From Sphingobacteriaceae bacterium (GTDB lineage: Bacteria > Bacteroidota > Bacteroidia > Sphingobacteriales > Sphingobacteriaceae), in contig JANWIB010000168.1 in the NCBI GenBank assembly GCA_025450155.1, positions 1-8,987 on the forward strand: a stretch of DNA of 8,987 bases. The letters are read 5' to 3'. The notes under the pieces are model-generated. The model was not told the DNA's origin and searched no databases. It saw only the letters and a list, made by a program, of their open reading frames with translations. Positions 1 through 5,627 of the stretch are shown here, one piece after another. Every line of letters starts with the position of its first letter. The first letter of the stretch is position 1. The translations under genes and the position numbers were made by a program.

Positions 1-95
1 AAAACTCCACAAGAAGTTTGAGAAATGGCTTTAAGTTGTTCGGCAGTTAGTTTGCCTGCACCGGGAATTTCCCTTTCAATGACATATTTTGGCAT
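1..95 (-). CDS. DUF4242 domain protein, N-terminal part (cut by window edge)
   Basis: Only the first 31 codons are inside the window. The reading frame starts at an ATG (95-93) and runs off the left edge with no stop. The visible residues begin MPKYVIEREIPGAGKL and continue to a Ser-Cys-Gly-Val near residues 28-31. This matches the start of the DUF4242 family as I remember it: small proteins of roughly 80-90 residues with a ferredoxin-like alpha/beta fold. One Streptomyces member (SCO4226) has been described as nickel-binding. Metal-binding residues cannot be checked because most of the protein is missing. It lies 22 bp downstream of the small gene at 118-423 on the same strand, so the two are probably co-transcribed. 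Family assignment is fairly sure; function is not. Confidence 0.8.
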   Translation of the reverse strand, partial: MPKYVIEREIPGAGKLTAEQLKAISQTSCGV

Positions 96-117
96 GGTAT
101 TATTTTTTTGAAATTTT

Positions 118-423
118 TTATTGATGAGTCCTTAATTTTTTGAGCAGCGCTTCACTTACATCGTTCGAATACACGCCATAACCGTCTACAAAAACTCCTT
201 TTACATGATATTTGCTTGATTCTATGGCATATATAATGGCCGCATCTGCCGGATCTGTTTCCCCTTCAAACCGATAAACCTCGCTGATCTCAAAATCATT
301 GGGACTTAGAAAGAGATTTTTCTGCTTGTTTTGAACGCCACTGTTTGCCAGGTTAAAATCGAGTGTGAAGCCACGTTGCTTTAAATCATTAAGCGCTTCC
401 ACCACGGTTTGATAATTTCTCAT
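118..423 (-). CDS. Small conserved Bacteroidota protein (often mislabelled PRPP synthetase)
   Basis: A 101-residue protein with an ATG start. Features include an N-terminal helix (about 5-18), the segment EVYRFEGETDPADAAIIYAI (about 48-67) and a Gly-Tyr-Gly-Val-Tyr near 81-85. It resembles a family of ~100-aa proteins widespread in Bacteroidota that databases frequently call 'phosphoribosylpyrophosphate synthetase'. That name is not supported here. True PRPP synthetases are about 310 residues with ATP- and ribose-phosphate-binding loops, and none of these is present. There is no signal peptide or membrane segment, so it is probably cytosolic. It sits 37 bp downstream of the HAD phosphatase gene and 22 bp upstream of the DUF4242 gene on the same strand, suggesting one transcript. 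The gene is real with high confidence, but its function is unknown. Confidence 0.85.
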   Translation of the reverse strand: MRNYQTVVEALNDLKQRGFTLDFNLANSGVQNKQKNLFLSPNDFEISEVYRFEGETDPADAAIIYAIESSKYHVKGVFVDGYGVYSNDVSEALLKKLRTHQ

Positions 424-460
424 GATTTATTAACAAAGGCAGTTTTGCTTTGTTTCTGAT

Positions 461-1114
461 TCATGATTTCTCCAACCCCTGCTTCAATAGTCCTGAACGA
501 TACATGAAATTTTCTAAAGAATCATCAGGTTTCATTAAGTGTGTTTGAAAGCCCAGTTCTTTTGCAGTTTTTAAATGTTGGGGGCTATCGTCTATAAAAA
601 GAGATTCTTCTGGCAGGAGATTGTTCTCTTGCAAAACGTATTCAAAAATATCAGCATTGGGTTTTCTCATATGCATTAAATGAGAATAATAGTCCTTTTC
701 AAAAAATATAGCATTAGATTCTACCTGGTGTTCCCTCTTTAAATATTCCATAATCCAGTTATAATGAATTTCGTTATTGTTGCTTAACAAGAACGTGCGG
801 TAGTTTTTCTTCGCTTCTAATAAAATTTGATGATTTACCGGCGTAACCCCAAGCAACAAGGTATTCCAGGCCCGGTCAATTTCTTCATCCGTTAAACCCG
901 GAGCATTCGTTATGTTACGAATTCCATCCCGAAATTCCGCCGATGAAATGTTTCCTTTTTCAAATTCATCAAATAAAGGGGCATGACCCGTATGGGCAAA
1001 AAAACGCTCCACGTTTTCTATCCCTAATTCGGTAAACGTGTGTTGTGTTTTTTTAAAATCAATCATGAAAATGACATTGCCATAATCGAAAATGATATTT
1101 TTAATAGTCTTCAT
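461..1114 (-). CDS. HAD-IA family phosphatase, YihX-like
   Basis: A 217-residue cytosolic haloacid-dehalogenase-superfamily hydrolase. Motif I is IIFDYGNVI (7-15), with Asp10 as the predicted phospho-accepting nucleophile. The usual second Asp of DxD is Gly12, as in E. coli YihX (FDLGNV), an alpha-D-glucose-1-phosphate phosphatase. Motif II is LLSNNN (Ser111), motif III is MRKPNADIF (Lys151) and motif IV is FIDDSPQH (Asp175, Asp176). The segment between motifs I and II (about 20-95) is an all-helical cap, as in subclass IA. Length matches the family. The substrate is probably a sugar phosphate or another small phosphoester, but the sequence alone does not fix it. The ATG at 1114-1112 is the only good start. 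It is the first gene of a minus-strand run that continues into the 101-aa gene and the DUF4242 gene. Confidence 0.92.
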   Translation of the reverse strand: MKTIKNIIFDYGNVIFMIDFKKTQHTFTELGIENVERFFAHTGHAPLFDEFEKGNISSAEFRDGIRNITNAPGLTDEEIDRAWNTLLLGVTPVNHQILLEAKKNYRTFLLSNNNEIHYNWIMEYLKREHQVESNAIFFEKDYYSHLMHMRKPNADIFEYVLQENNLLPEESLFIDDSPQHLKTAKELGFQTHLMKPDDSLENFMYRSGLLKQGLEKS

Positions 1115-1133
1115 TTTTTATGTACTTAAAGTG

Positions 1134-1141
1134 CAAATATT
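1134..1141 (-). promoter_or_regulatory. Possible -7 element for the HAD gene run
   Basis: On the minus strand this reads AATATTTG, one mismatch from the Bacteroidota -7 consensus TAnnTTTG, followed by C. It lies about 20 bases upstream of the HAD start codon. No clear TTG was seen at the -33 spacing, only T-rich sequence, so support is weak. Confidence 0.25.
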
Positions 1142-1354
1142 GGGAAAGCAGCGTAAATAAAGTGCCATATCTTAAGAAGAAAATTGATTAAACGGAGTCA
1201 TGTTAGCTTTTTAAGGGGATAAGGGCTTTGGATCTAACAAATTTAGTTATATGGAAAACGTGAAGCTTGCTATTTATTACAGTGCCACAAGAGGAAATTA
1301 AGCATGGCATGGTGGTAGAAGCCTGATAATTTTCAGTGGTTTTTAATCTGATTT

Positions 1355-1383
1355 TTGAATTTCAATACAATTCCGTAAAATTG
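1355..1383 (+). promoter_or_regulatory. Predicted Bacteroidota-type promoter of the tRNA gene
   Basis: A TTG at 1355-1357 is followed after 18 bases by TAAAATTG (1376-1383), one mismatch from TAnnTTTG. The predicted transcription start is near 1390, about 12 bases before the mature tRNA 5' end. This is a plausible distance for a short leader removed by RNase P. Confidence 0.5.
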
Positions 1384-1401
1384 CACTCCCATAAATCAAT
1401 A

Positions 1402-1475
1402 GCGCCCATAGCTCAGTTGGTTAGAGTAGAAGACTCATAATCTTTTGGTCCCTGGTTCGAGCCCAGGTGGGCGCA
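1402..1475 (+). tRNA. tRNA-Met(CAT), elongator type
   Basis: A complete 74-nt cloverleaf folds by eye. The acceptor stem GCGCCCA (1402-1408) pairs perfectly with TGGGCGC (1468-1474), with discriminator A1475. The D stem is GCTC/GAGT with a loop containing GG. The anticodon stem is GAAGA/TCTTT (1429-1433 with 1441-1445) around the loop CTCATAA, anticodon CAT at 1436-1438. The T stem is CCTGG/CCAGG with loop TTCGAGC. CCA is not encoded. The paired G1-C72 end and the absence of three consecutive G-C pairs in the anticodon stem argue against initiator tRNA. A CAT anticodon could also belong to tRNA-Ile2, in which TilS converts C34 to lysidine, and this cannot be fully excluded. The anticodon stem is weak: one G-C pair, three A-U pairs and a closing G-U. 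Confidence 0.93.
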
Positions 1476-1492
1476 CTTCCTTAGAATAGAAT

Positions 1493-1529
1493 AATCCTTG
1501 TAAATTGAACTAATTTATGGGGATTTTTT
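1493..1529 (+). terminator. Intrinsic terminator after the tRNA gene
   Basis: The arms 1493-1506 (AATCCTTGTAAATT) and 1512-1525 (AATTTATGGGGATT) pair over all 14 positions, three of them G-U, around the five-base loop GAACT. The stem runs into a T tract ending at 1529. It lies 18 bases past the tRNA, so it most likely ends the tRNA transcript. On the minus strand the same hairpin is followed only by ATTCTATTCT, so it could act weakly for the convergent MBL-rhodanese gene ending at 1545. Confidence 0.8.
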
Positions 1530-1544
1530 ATTTCACCCAGATTA

Positions 1545-2960
1545 TCATATTGTACTCGGATAAACATAAGGACTGATATCAAATTTTCCGGATTCTTTTA
1601 AGGCTTTAAAGCCTCCTTTAACATCAATCAGTTTATCGTAACCGCGGGCCCGAAGAATGGAATTAAAAATCATAGAGCGATACCCGACCCCACAATGCAC
1701 ATAATAAGTTTTGTTTTTATCTACCTGGGCCATATTATCGTTGATATAATCTAAAGCCATATTTTCCGCTTGGTTTAGGTGCCCGATATCATATTCTGTA
1801 TTCTTGCGAACATCCAGAATGTTTACTTTAGTTCCTCCTTGCATCCGTTTAGCCAATTCTTCAGGAGTTACTGACTCGATCTGATCCACTTCTTTGCCTG
1901 CCGCTTTCCATGCGTTTATTCCACCTTTTAAGTATCCTATGGCATAATCAAACCCTACCCGGGCAAGGCGGGTTACCACTTCTTCTTCGCGGCCTTGATC
2001 GGCAATGATCAGAATCTTCTGCTTGATATCAGGAATAAGGGTGCCTATCCATGGAGCGAAATTGCCATCAATACCGATGTTTACCGAGTTGGGAACGAAT
2101 CCTTGTGCAAACGTTTGAGGGTCGCGGGTGTCTAATAAAATAGCTCCGGTTTCATTCGCTACAGCTTCAAAAGCTTCTGGATCTAATGCATGTGTTCCTT
2201 TTTTCATAACATCTTCAAAACTTTCGTAACCCTCCTGGTTTAGTTTCACATTTAGGGGGAAGTATGCCGGTGGCGGGGTTAAACCAAAAGTCACCTCTTT
2301 AATAAACTCCTTGCGTGTCATGTTTGCCCGCAACGCGTAATTGTATTTTTTTTGATTTCCCAACGTATCTGTTGTTTCGTTACTGATGTTTTTACCACAA
2401 GAAGAACCTGCACCATGAGCAGGGTACACCATAATATCATCATTTAAGGGCATAATTTTATTTCGTAGTGAGTCAAATAAAATTCCCGCCAGGTCTTCCT
2501 GGGTCATATTTGTGGCTTTTTGTGCCAGGTCCGGGCGGCCCACGTCTCCGATGAACAGGGTATCTCCCGAAAATAAAGCAGTTTCTTTTCCTTTCTCGTC
2601 AATCAAAAGATAGCAGGTAGATTCCATCGTATGCCCGGGAGTATGAAGCACTTTCATGGTAATATTTCCGATTTTAAATTCTTCATTATCCTTAGCGATG
2701 TGGGCTTCGAAACTTGGATTGGCATTAGGGCCATATACAATGGGCGCCCCTGTTTGCTTTGAAAGATCAACGTGACCGGAAACGAAATCTGCGTGAAAAT
2801 GTGTTTCAAATACATACTTGATTTTTGCCGCGTTAGCTTCTGCCTTTTCAATATATGGGCTTACTTCCCGCAACGGGTCGATTATCGCAACTTCACTTGC
2901 AGATTGAATATAATAAGCACCTTGGGCTAAACATCCGGTATAAATTTGTTCGATGATCAT
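1545..2960 (-). CDS. MBL-fold persulfide dioxygenase fused to two rhodanese domains
   Basis: A 471-residue cytosolic fusion. Residues 1-230 form a metallo-beta-lactamase fold of the ETHE1/persulfide dioxygenase type. It has THFHADF (53-59: His54, His56, Asp58), HTPGH (His110), FSGDTLF (Asp133) and YPAHG (His182). Phe59 stands where di-zinc enzymes have a second-site His. This fits a mono-iron enzyme with ligands corresponding to His54 or His56, His110 and Asp133. Residues ~255-355 are a rhodanese domain whose catalytic position is Asp321 (IIADQGRE), so it is probably inactive. Residues ~365-460 are a second rhodanese with an intact loop, VHCGVGYRS (Cys423). CstB-like proteins of this architecture oxidise persulfides to sulfite and handle sulfane sulfur transfer; that role is inferred here. 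It lies 46 bp downstream of the TauE/SafE gene, its likely sulfite exporter. Confidence 0.93.
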   Translation of the reverse strand: MIIEQIYTGCLAQGAYYIQSASEVAIIDPLREVSPYIEKAEANAAKIKYVFETHFHADFVSGHVDLSKQTGAPIVYGPNANPSFEAHIAKDNEEFKIGNITMKVLHTPGHTMESTCYLLIDEKGKETALFSGDTLFIGDVGRPDLAQKATNMTQEDLAGILFDSLRNKIMPLNDDIMVYPAHGAGSSCGKNISNETTDTLGNQKKYNYALRANMTRKEFIKEVTFGLTPPPAYFPLNVKLNQEGYESFEDVMKKGTHALDPEAFEAVANETGAILLDTRDPQTFAQGFVPNSVNIGIDGNFAPWIGTLIPDIKQKILIIADQGREEEVVTRLARVGFDYAIGYLKGGINAWKAAGKEVDQIESVTPEELAKRMQGGTKVNILDVRKNTEYDIGHLNQAENMALDYINDNMAQVDKNKTYYVHCGVGYRSMIFNSILRARGYDKLIDVKGGFKALKESGKFDISPYVYPSTI

Positions 2961-3006
2961 GACTCAATTTTTATAATACAAAGTTCGCTATTTCTTTACA
3001 GTTCGA

Positions 3007-3804
3007 TTACCTTAAAATCTCTTTTATAATAATATATGTACCCATGATAAATATAAACCAACCAAAACCTTTTTTTAGTTTTTCTCCCGGTATTTTTCTG
3101 CTTATCAATCCGCCGATGAAAATTCCGATGGTAGCAATACATGTAGTTTTTATAAGGAAATACCAGTCAATGCGGAAATGCCCAATATCACCGATAAATC
3201 CAATAAGTGAATTTAGTGCAATAATTAATAAGGAGGTTCCAATAGCTTTGTTCATGGGCAATTTGATGAGTAATACCAAAGCTGGGATTAATAAAAAACC
3301 ACCTCCGGCACCTAATAAGCCAGTTACTAAACCAATGCCAATGCCATAACCTAATAGCTCGAAAAAAATTATAGATTCTGGATACTCTTTTTCCAGAGGG
3401 GTAGTTTTATTTTTATTTCTAATCATGCTTATGGAGGCAATTAACATCAATAAGGCAAAGAGCATCATTGTTAGAAAAGATTCAGTAATAGTAAATCCAC
3501 CAATGGTCACAATATTTTTTGGAATTGCCGAAACAATAAATCTTCGGGTTATAAAAACGGTAATAATGGAGGTTATTCCGAAAAGGAGTACTGCTTTCAT
3601 ATTCACTAACCCTTTTCTGTAATTATTAAATGCTCCGATAAGGCTGGTGGAACCGACAATAAAAAGTGAGTAGGAGGTGGCGAGTAAAGGTTGTATGCCA
3701 AAAAGATACACCATAACCGGAACGGTAAGGATGGAGCCGCCGCCGCCAATTAATCCTAAAGAAATTCCAATTAATGCCGAGGCGATATAACCTAATACTT
3801 CCAT
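3007..3804 (-). CDS. TauE/SafE family permease, probable sulfite/sulfur-anion exporter
   Basis: A 265-residue polytopic inner-membrane protein made of two homologous halves. The first repeat has GLIGGGGSILTVP (17-29) and the second GLLGAGGGFLLIP (162-174), the glycine-rich signature of the TauE/SafE (DUF81) family. About seven or eight hydrophobic segments are visible, with a charged loop near 129-143. I chose the ATG at 3804-3802 over an in-frame TTG at 3825. The ATG gives a family-typical start (MEVLGYIASALIG), whereas the seven extra residues from the TTG are polar and unlike the family. Family members export sulfite, sulfoacetate or similar anions. The position between thioredoxin and persulfide dioxygenase genes favours sulfite or thiosulfate as cargo, but this is inferred from context. 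Confidence 0.9.
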   Translation of the reverse strand: MEVLGYIASALIGISLGLIGGGGSILTVPVMVYLFGIQPLLATSYSLFIVGSTSLIGAFNNYRKGLVNMKAVLLFGITSIITVFITRRFIVSAIPKNIVTIGGFTITESFLTMMLFALLMLIASISMIRNKNKTTPLEKEYPESIIFFELLGYGIGIGLVTGLLGAGGGFLLIPALVLLIKLPMNKAIGTSLLIIALNSLIGFIGDIGHFRIDWYFLIKTTCIATIGIFIGGLISRKIPGEKLKKGFGWFIFIMGTYIIIKEILR

Positions 3805-3910
3805 AAATTGATTTTGCAGAAACAAAGGTGCGGTTAAAAAATGAGTTTACATGATGATTAAAGTCATAAAGGGACTTTTGTGTATTGAGAGAGGATTTTC
3901 TGGTTCAAAA

Positions 3911-4207
3911 TCAGGTGTGTGTTTCAATAATTGTCTTTAGTTGATTAGCCTGCATGACTCCCGATTGTCGCCACTTTGTTTCTCCGCTTTTAAATAATAT
4001 TAATGTTGGAACGCCTTGAATATTGTAAGCACTTGCTACTGCAGGGTTTTTATCTACATCTACTTTAAGTATGGTGGCACTATCGCCAATCATGCCTTTT
4101 AGTTGTTCTAAAATAGGGGCCATCATCTTACAAGGGCCACACCATTCTGCCGAAAAATCTACTAATACGGGTTTGTCAGACTTTATAATTTCAAAAAAGG
4201 TAGCCAT
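3911..4207 (-). CDS. trxA: Thioredoxin
   Basis: A 98-residue single-domain cytosolic thioredoxin. It carries the classical redox site WCGPC (22-26, Cys23/Cys26) after VDFSAEW, the conserved Asp17, Lys48 and Asp50 positions, and cis-proline GVPT (Pro67). No signal peptide is present, so it is not a periplasmic TlpA/ResA-type protein. Length is slightly below the usual ~105. It is the first gene of the minus-strand sulfur cluster, about 106 bp upstream of the TauE/SafE start. A thioredoxin placed here could reduce persulfides, or protein disulfides formed during sulfane-sulfur transfer by the rhodanese domain. The genome may carry another housekeeping thioredoxin, so the trxA symbol reflects the fold rather than proven identity. 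Confidence 0.92.
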   Translation of the reverse strand: MATFFEIIKSDKPVLVDFSAEWCGPCKMMAPILEQLKGMIGDSATILKVDVDKNPAVASAYNIQGVPTLILFKSGETKWRQSGVMQANQLKTIIETHT

Positions 4208-4239
4208 GCTATTTAATTAACGCTTTTTATGTTAAACTG

Positions 4240-4267
4240 AAAACGTACCCTACTATTACCTTATCAA
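4240..4267 (-). promoter_or_regulatory. Predicted promoter of the thioredoxin-TauE-MBL cluster
   Basis: Read on the minus strand, TTG (4267-4265) is followed after 17 bases by TACGTTTT (4247-4240), one mismatch from the Bacteroidota TAnnTTTG -7 box. The predicted transcription start is near 4233, giving a leader of about 25 bases before the thioredoxin ATG. Confidence 0.45.
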
Positions 4268-4276
4268 CTAATTGAT
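4263..4276. promoter_or_regulatory. Inverted repeat ATCAA-N4-TTGAT overlapping the -33 box
   Basis: ATCAA (4263-4267) and TTGAT (4272-4276) form a perfect five-base inverted repeat around CTAA. The left arm contains the complement of the predicted -33 TTG of the thioredoxin promoter, a good place for a repressor. The half-sites are the same words as in an FNR box but in the opposite order, so it is not a canonical FNR site. Short AT-rich dyads also occur by chance. Confidence 0.3.
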
Positions 4277-4290
4277 TGTTACTTTATTAT

Positions 4291-4322
4291 AATCTAAAAT
4301 CGTAATTCTTAAATCTAAAATC
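4291..4322. repeat. Two direct copies of AATCTAAAATC with 21-bp period
   Basis: AATCTAAAATC occurs identically at 4291-4301 and 4312-4322. The start-to-start distance is 21 bp, two helical turns, so both copies face the same side of the DNA. They lie in the divergent region, centred about 63 and 84 bp upstream of the predicted thioredoxin transcript start. This suits tandem activator binding. The base composition is AT-rich, which lowers certainty. Confidence 0.5.
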
Positions 4323-4416
4323 AATATAAAAACACTTTAATCATTATTTGGTGTACCCTCCAATAGTCAAAATAATCAAATCTTCATAATTTTTAAACTT
4401 TTCCAGACTTAATAAG

Positions 4417-4445
4417 TTGCTTTAAATACGGGAACGGGGTATAAT
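4417..4445 (+). promoter_or_regulatory. Possible promoter of the glycosyltransferase operon
   Basis: TTGCTT (4417-4422) and TATAAT (4440-4445) are separated by 17 bases, close to a classical sigma-70 layout. It is not a match to the Bacteroidota TAnnTTTG form. The predicted start of transcription is near 4452, leaving a ~48-base leader before the ATG at 4500. That supports 4500 rather than 4452 as the translation start. Confidence 0.4.
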
Positions 4446-4499
4446 CAAATTATGCATACTCGTACCGATCTTGTTTGGTATACAACTTATTTTAAAGTT

Positions 4500-5606
4500 A
4501 TGAAGATAGCGCAAATAGCTCCACTATACGAGTCGGTTCCGCCCAAACTGTATGGTGGAACGGAGAGAATAGTTCATTATTTAACGGAAGAATTAATTAG
4601 ACAGGGAAATGAAGTGACTTTATTTGCCTCCGGGGATTCAATTACTAAAGCAAGGTTGATATCACATGTAGACGAAGGGTTGAGGTTAAATAAATCATGT
4701 GTTGATCCGCTGGCGCATCATATTGTTCAGATGCAGGAAGTGATTGACCGGGCCCATGATTTTGATATACTCCATTTTCATACTGATTATCTGCATTTTC
4801 CGTTTACCAGTCAACTCAAAGTTCCAAGTGTAACTACCTTACACGGAAGGTTAGATATTCCTGATCTGCAATATATTTATAAGAAGTTCTCTTCGCAAAA
4901 ACTGATTTCCATCTCTAATAATCAGCGAACCCCTTTACCCTATGTTAATTGGATGGGGACGGTATATCATGGCCTTCCTCCAAATCTTTATCATCCCGGA
5001 AAGGGCGATGGTAATTATCTTGCTTTTCTTGGAAGGGTTTCGCCGGAAAAAGGAATTGATCGGGCAATAGAAATTGCTATTGCTTCAAAGTGTAGAATAA
5101 AGATAGCTGCTAAAGTAGATAAGGTGGATGAGTTTTATTTTACAAGTCAAATTAAACCCCTACTCAACCATCCGCTTGTAGAGTTTATCGGCGAAATAGA
5201 TGAGGATCAAAAAACAGAATTTTTGGGTAAAGCCAGGGCCTTGCTTTTTCCGATAAATTGGGCAGAACCCTTCGGTTTAGTAATGATTGAATCCATGGCG
5301 TGCGGTACACCGGTTATTGCCTTTAGAAATGGGTCTGTTCCTGAAGTAATTGATGAAGGAAAAAGCGGATTTATAGTCCAATCGGTAGCAGAAGCAGTCG
5401 TTGCCGTATCCAAAATTAATCAAATTCCAAGGGCATTAGTGCGAAAAGTATTCGAAGATAGATTTACTACATCCCGAATGGCGAAAGATTATCTTCATGT
5501 ATATTCTTCAATCATCCAGAATAATCAGAATAAAAAGAACGGAAAATTAAAACCATTAGCGATCAGATCCTCATCAACGGGAAATAAGATAAAAAAAGTA
5601 GTGTAA
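4500..5606 (+). CDS. Glycosyltransferase family 4 (GT-B fold)
   Basis: A 368-residue cytosolic glycosyltransferase. The N-terminal Rossmann domain starts MKIAQIAPLYESVPPKLYGG, with the Gly-Gly loop (19-20). The C-terminal nucleotide-sugar domain has FLGRVSPEKG (176-185) and the retaining-enzyme EX7E motif from Glu256 to Glu264 (EPFGLVMIE), followed by MACGTPVIAF. I chose the ATG at 4500, where family homology begins. An in-frame ATG at 4452 would add 16 residues unlike the family and coincides with the predicted transcription start. The last ~28 residues form a basic, low-complexity tail rich in Asn, Lys and Ser. The next gene starts 21 bp downstream and encodes a debranching-type glycosidase, so the product is probably a glucose-containing oligo- or polysaccharide or small glycoside. 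Donor and acceptor are unknown. Confidence 0.93.
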   Translation: MKIAQIAPLYESVPPKLYGGTERIVHYLTEELIRQGNEVTLFASGDSITKARLISHVDEGLRLNKSCVDPLAHHIVQMQEVIDRAHDFDILHFHTDYLHFPFTSQLKVPSVTTLHGRLDIPDLQYIYKKFSSQKLISISNNQRTPLPYVNWMGTVYHGLPPNLYHPGKGDGNYLAFLGRVSPEKGIDRAIEIAIASKCRIKIAAKVDKVDEFYFTSQIKPLLNHPLVEFIGEIDEDQKTEFLGKARALLFPINWAEPFGLVMIESMACGTPVIAFRNGSVPEVIDEGKSGFIVQSVAEAVVAVSKINQIPRALVRKVFEDRFTTSRMAKDYLHVYSSIIQNNQNKKNGKLKPLAIRSSSTGNKIKKVV

Positions 5607-5627
5607 AAGCGTTAAAAAACTATAAAT

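Noticed and set aside
118..423. Phosphoribosylpyrophosphate synthetase
   Set aside because: About one third of the length of the true enzyme, with no ATP- or PRPP-binding motif visible.
1402..1475. Initiator tRNA-fMet
   Set aside because: The first acceptor pair is a normal G-C and the anticodon stem lacks the three G-C pairs typical of initiators.
3044..3622. Plus-strand open frames inside the permease gene
   Set aside because: They are antisense to a convincing TauE/SafE gene, lack recognisable domains and follow the composition of the opposite strand.
3805..3825. TTG start giving a 272-residue TauE/SafE protein
   Set aside because: An ATG seven codons downstream gives a family-typical N-terminus; TTG starts are rare and the extension is polar.
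4263..4276. FNR/CRP box in the divergent region
   Set aside because: The half-sites are in the opposite order to TTGAT-N4-ATCAA, so it was kept only as an unassigned inverted repeat.
4452..4499. Upstream in-frame ATG giving a 384-residue glycosyltransferase
   Set aside because: The added 16 residues do not resemble the family, GT4 homology begins at the ATG at 4500, and the predicted transcript starts at about 4452.
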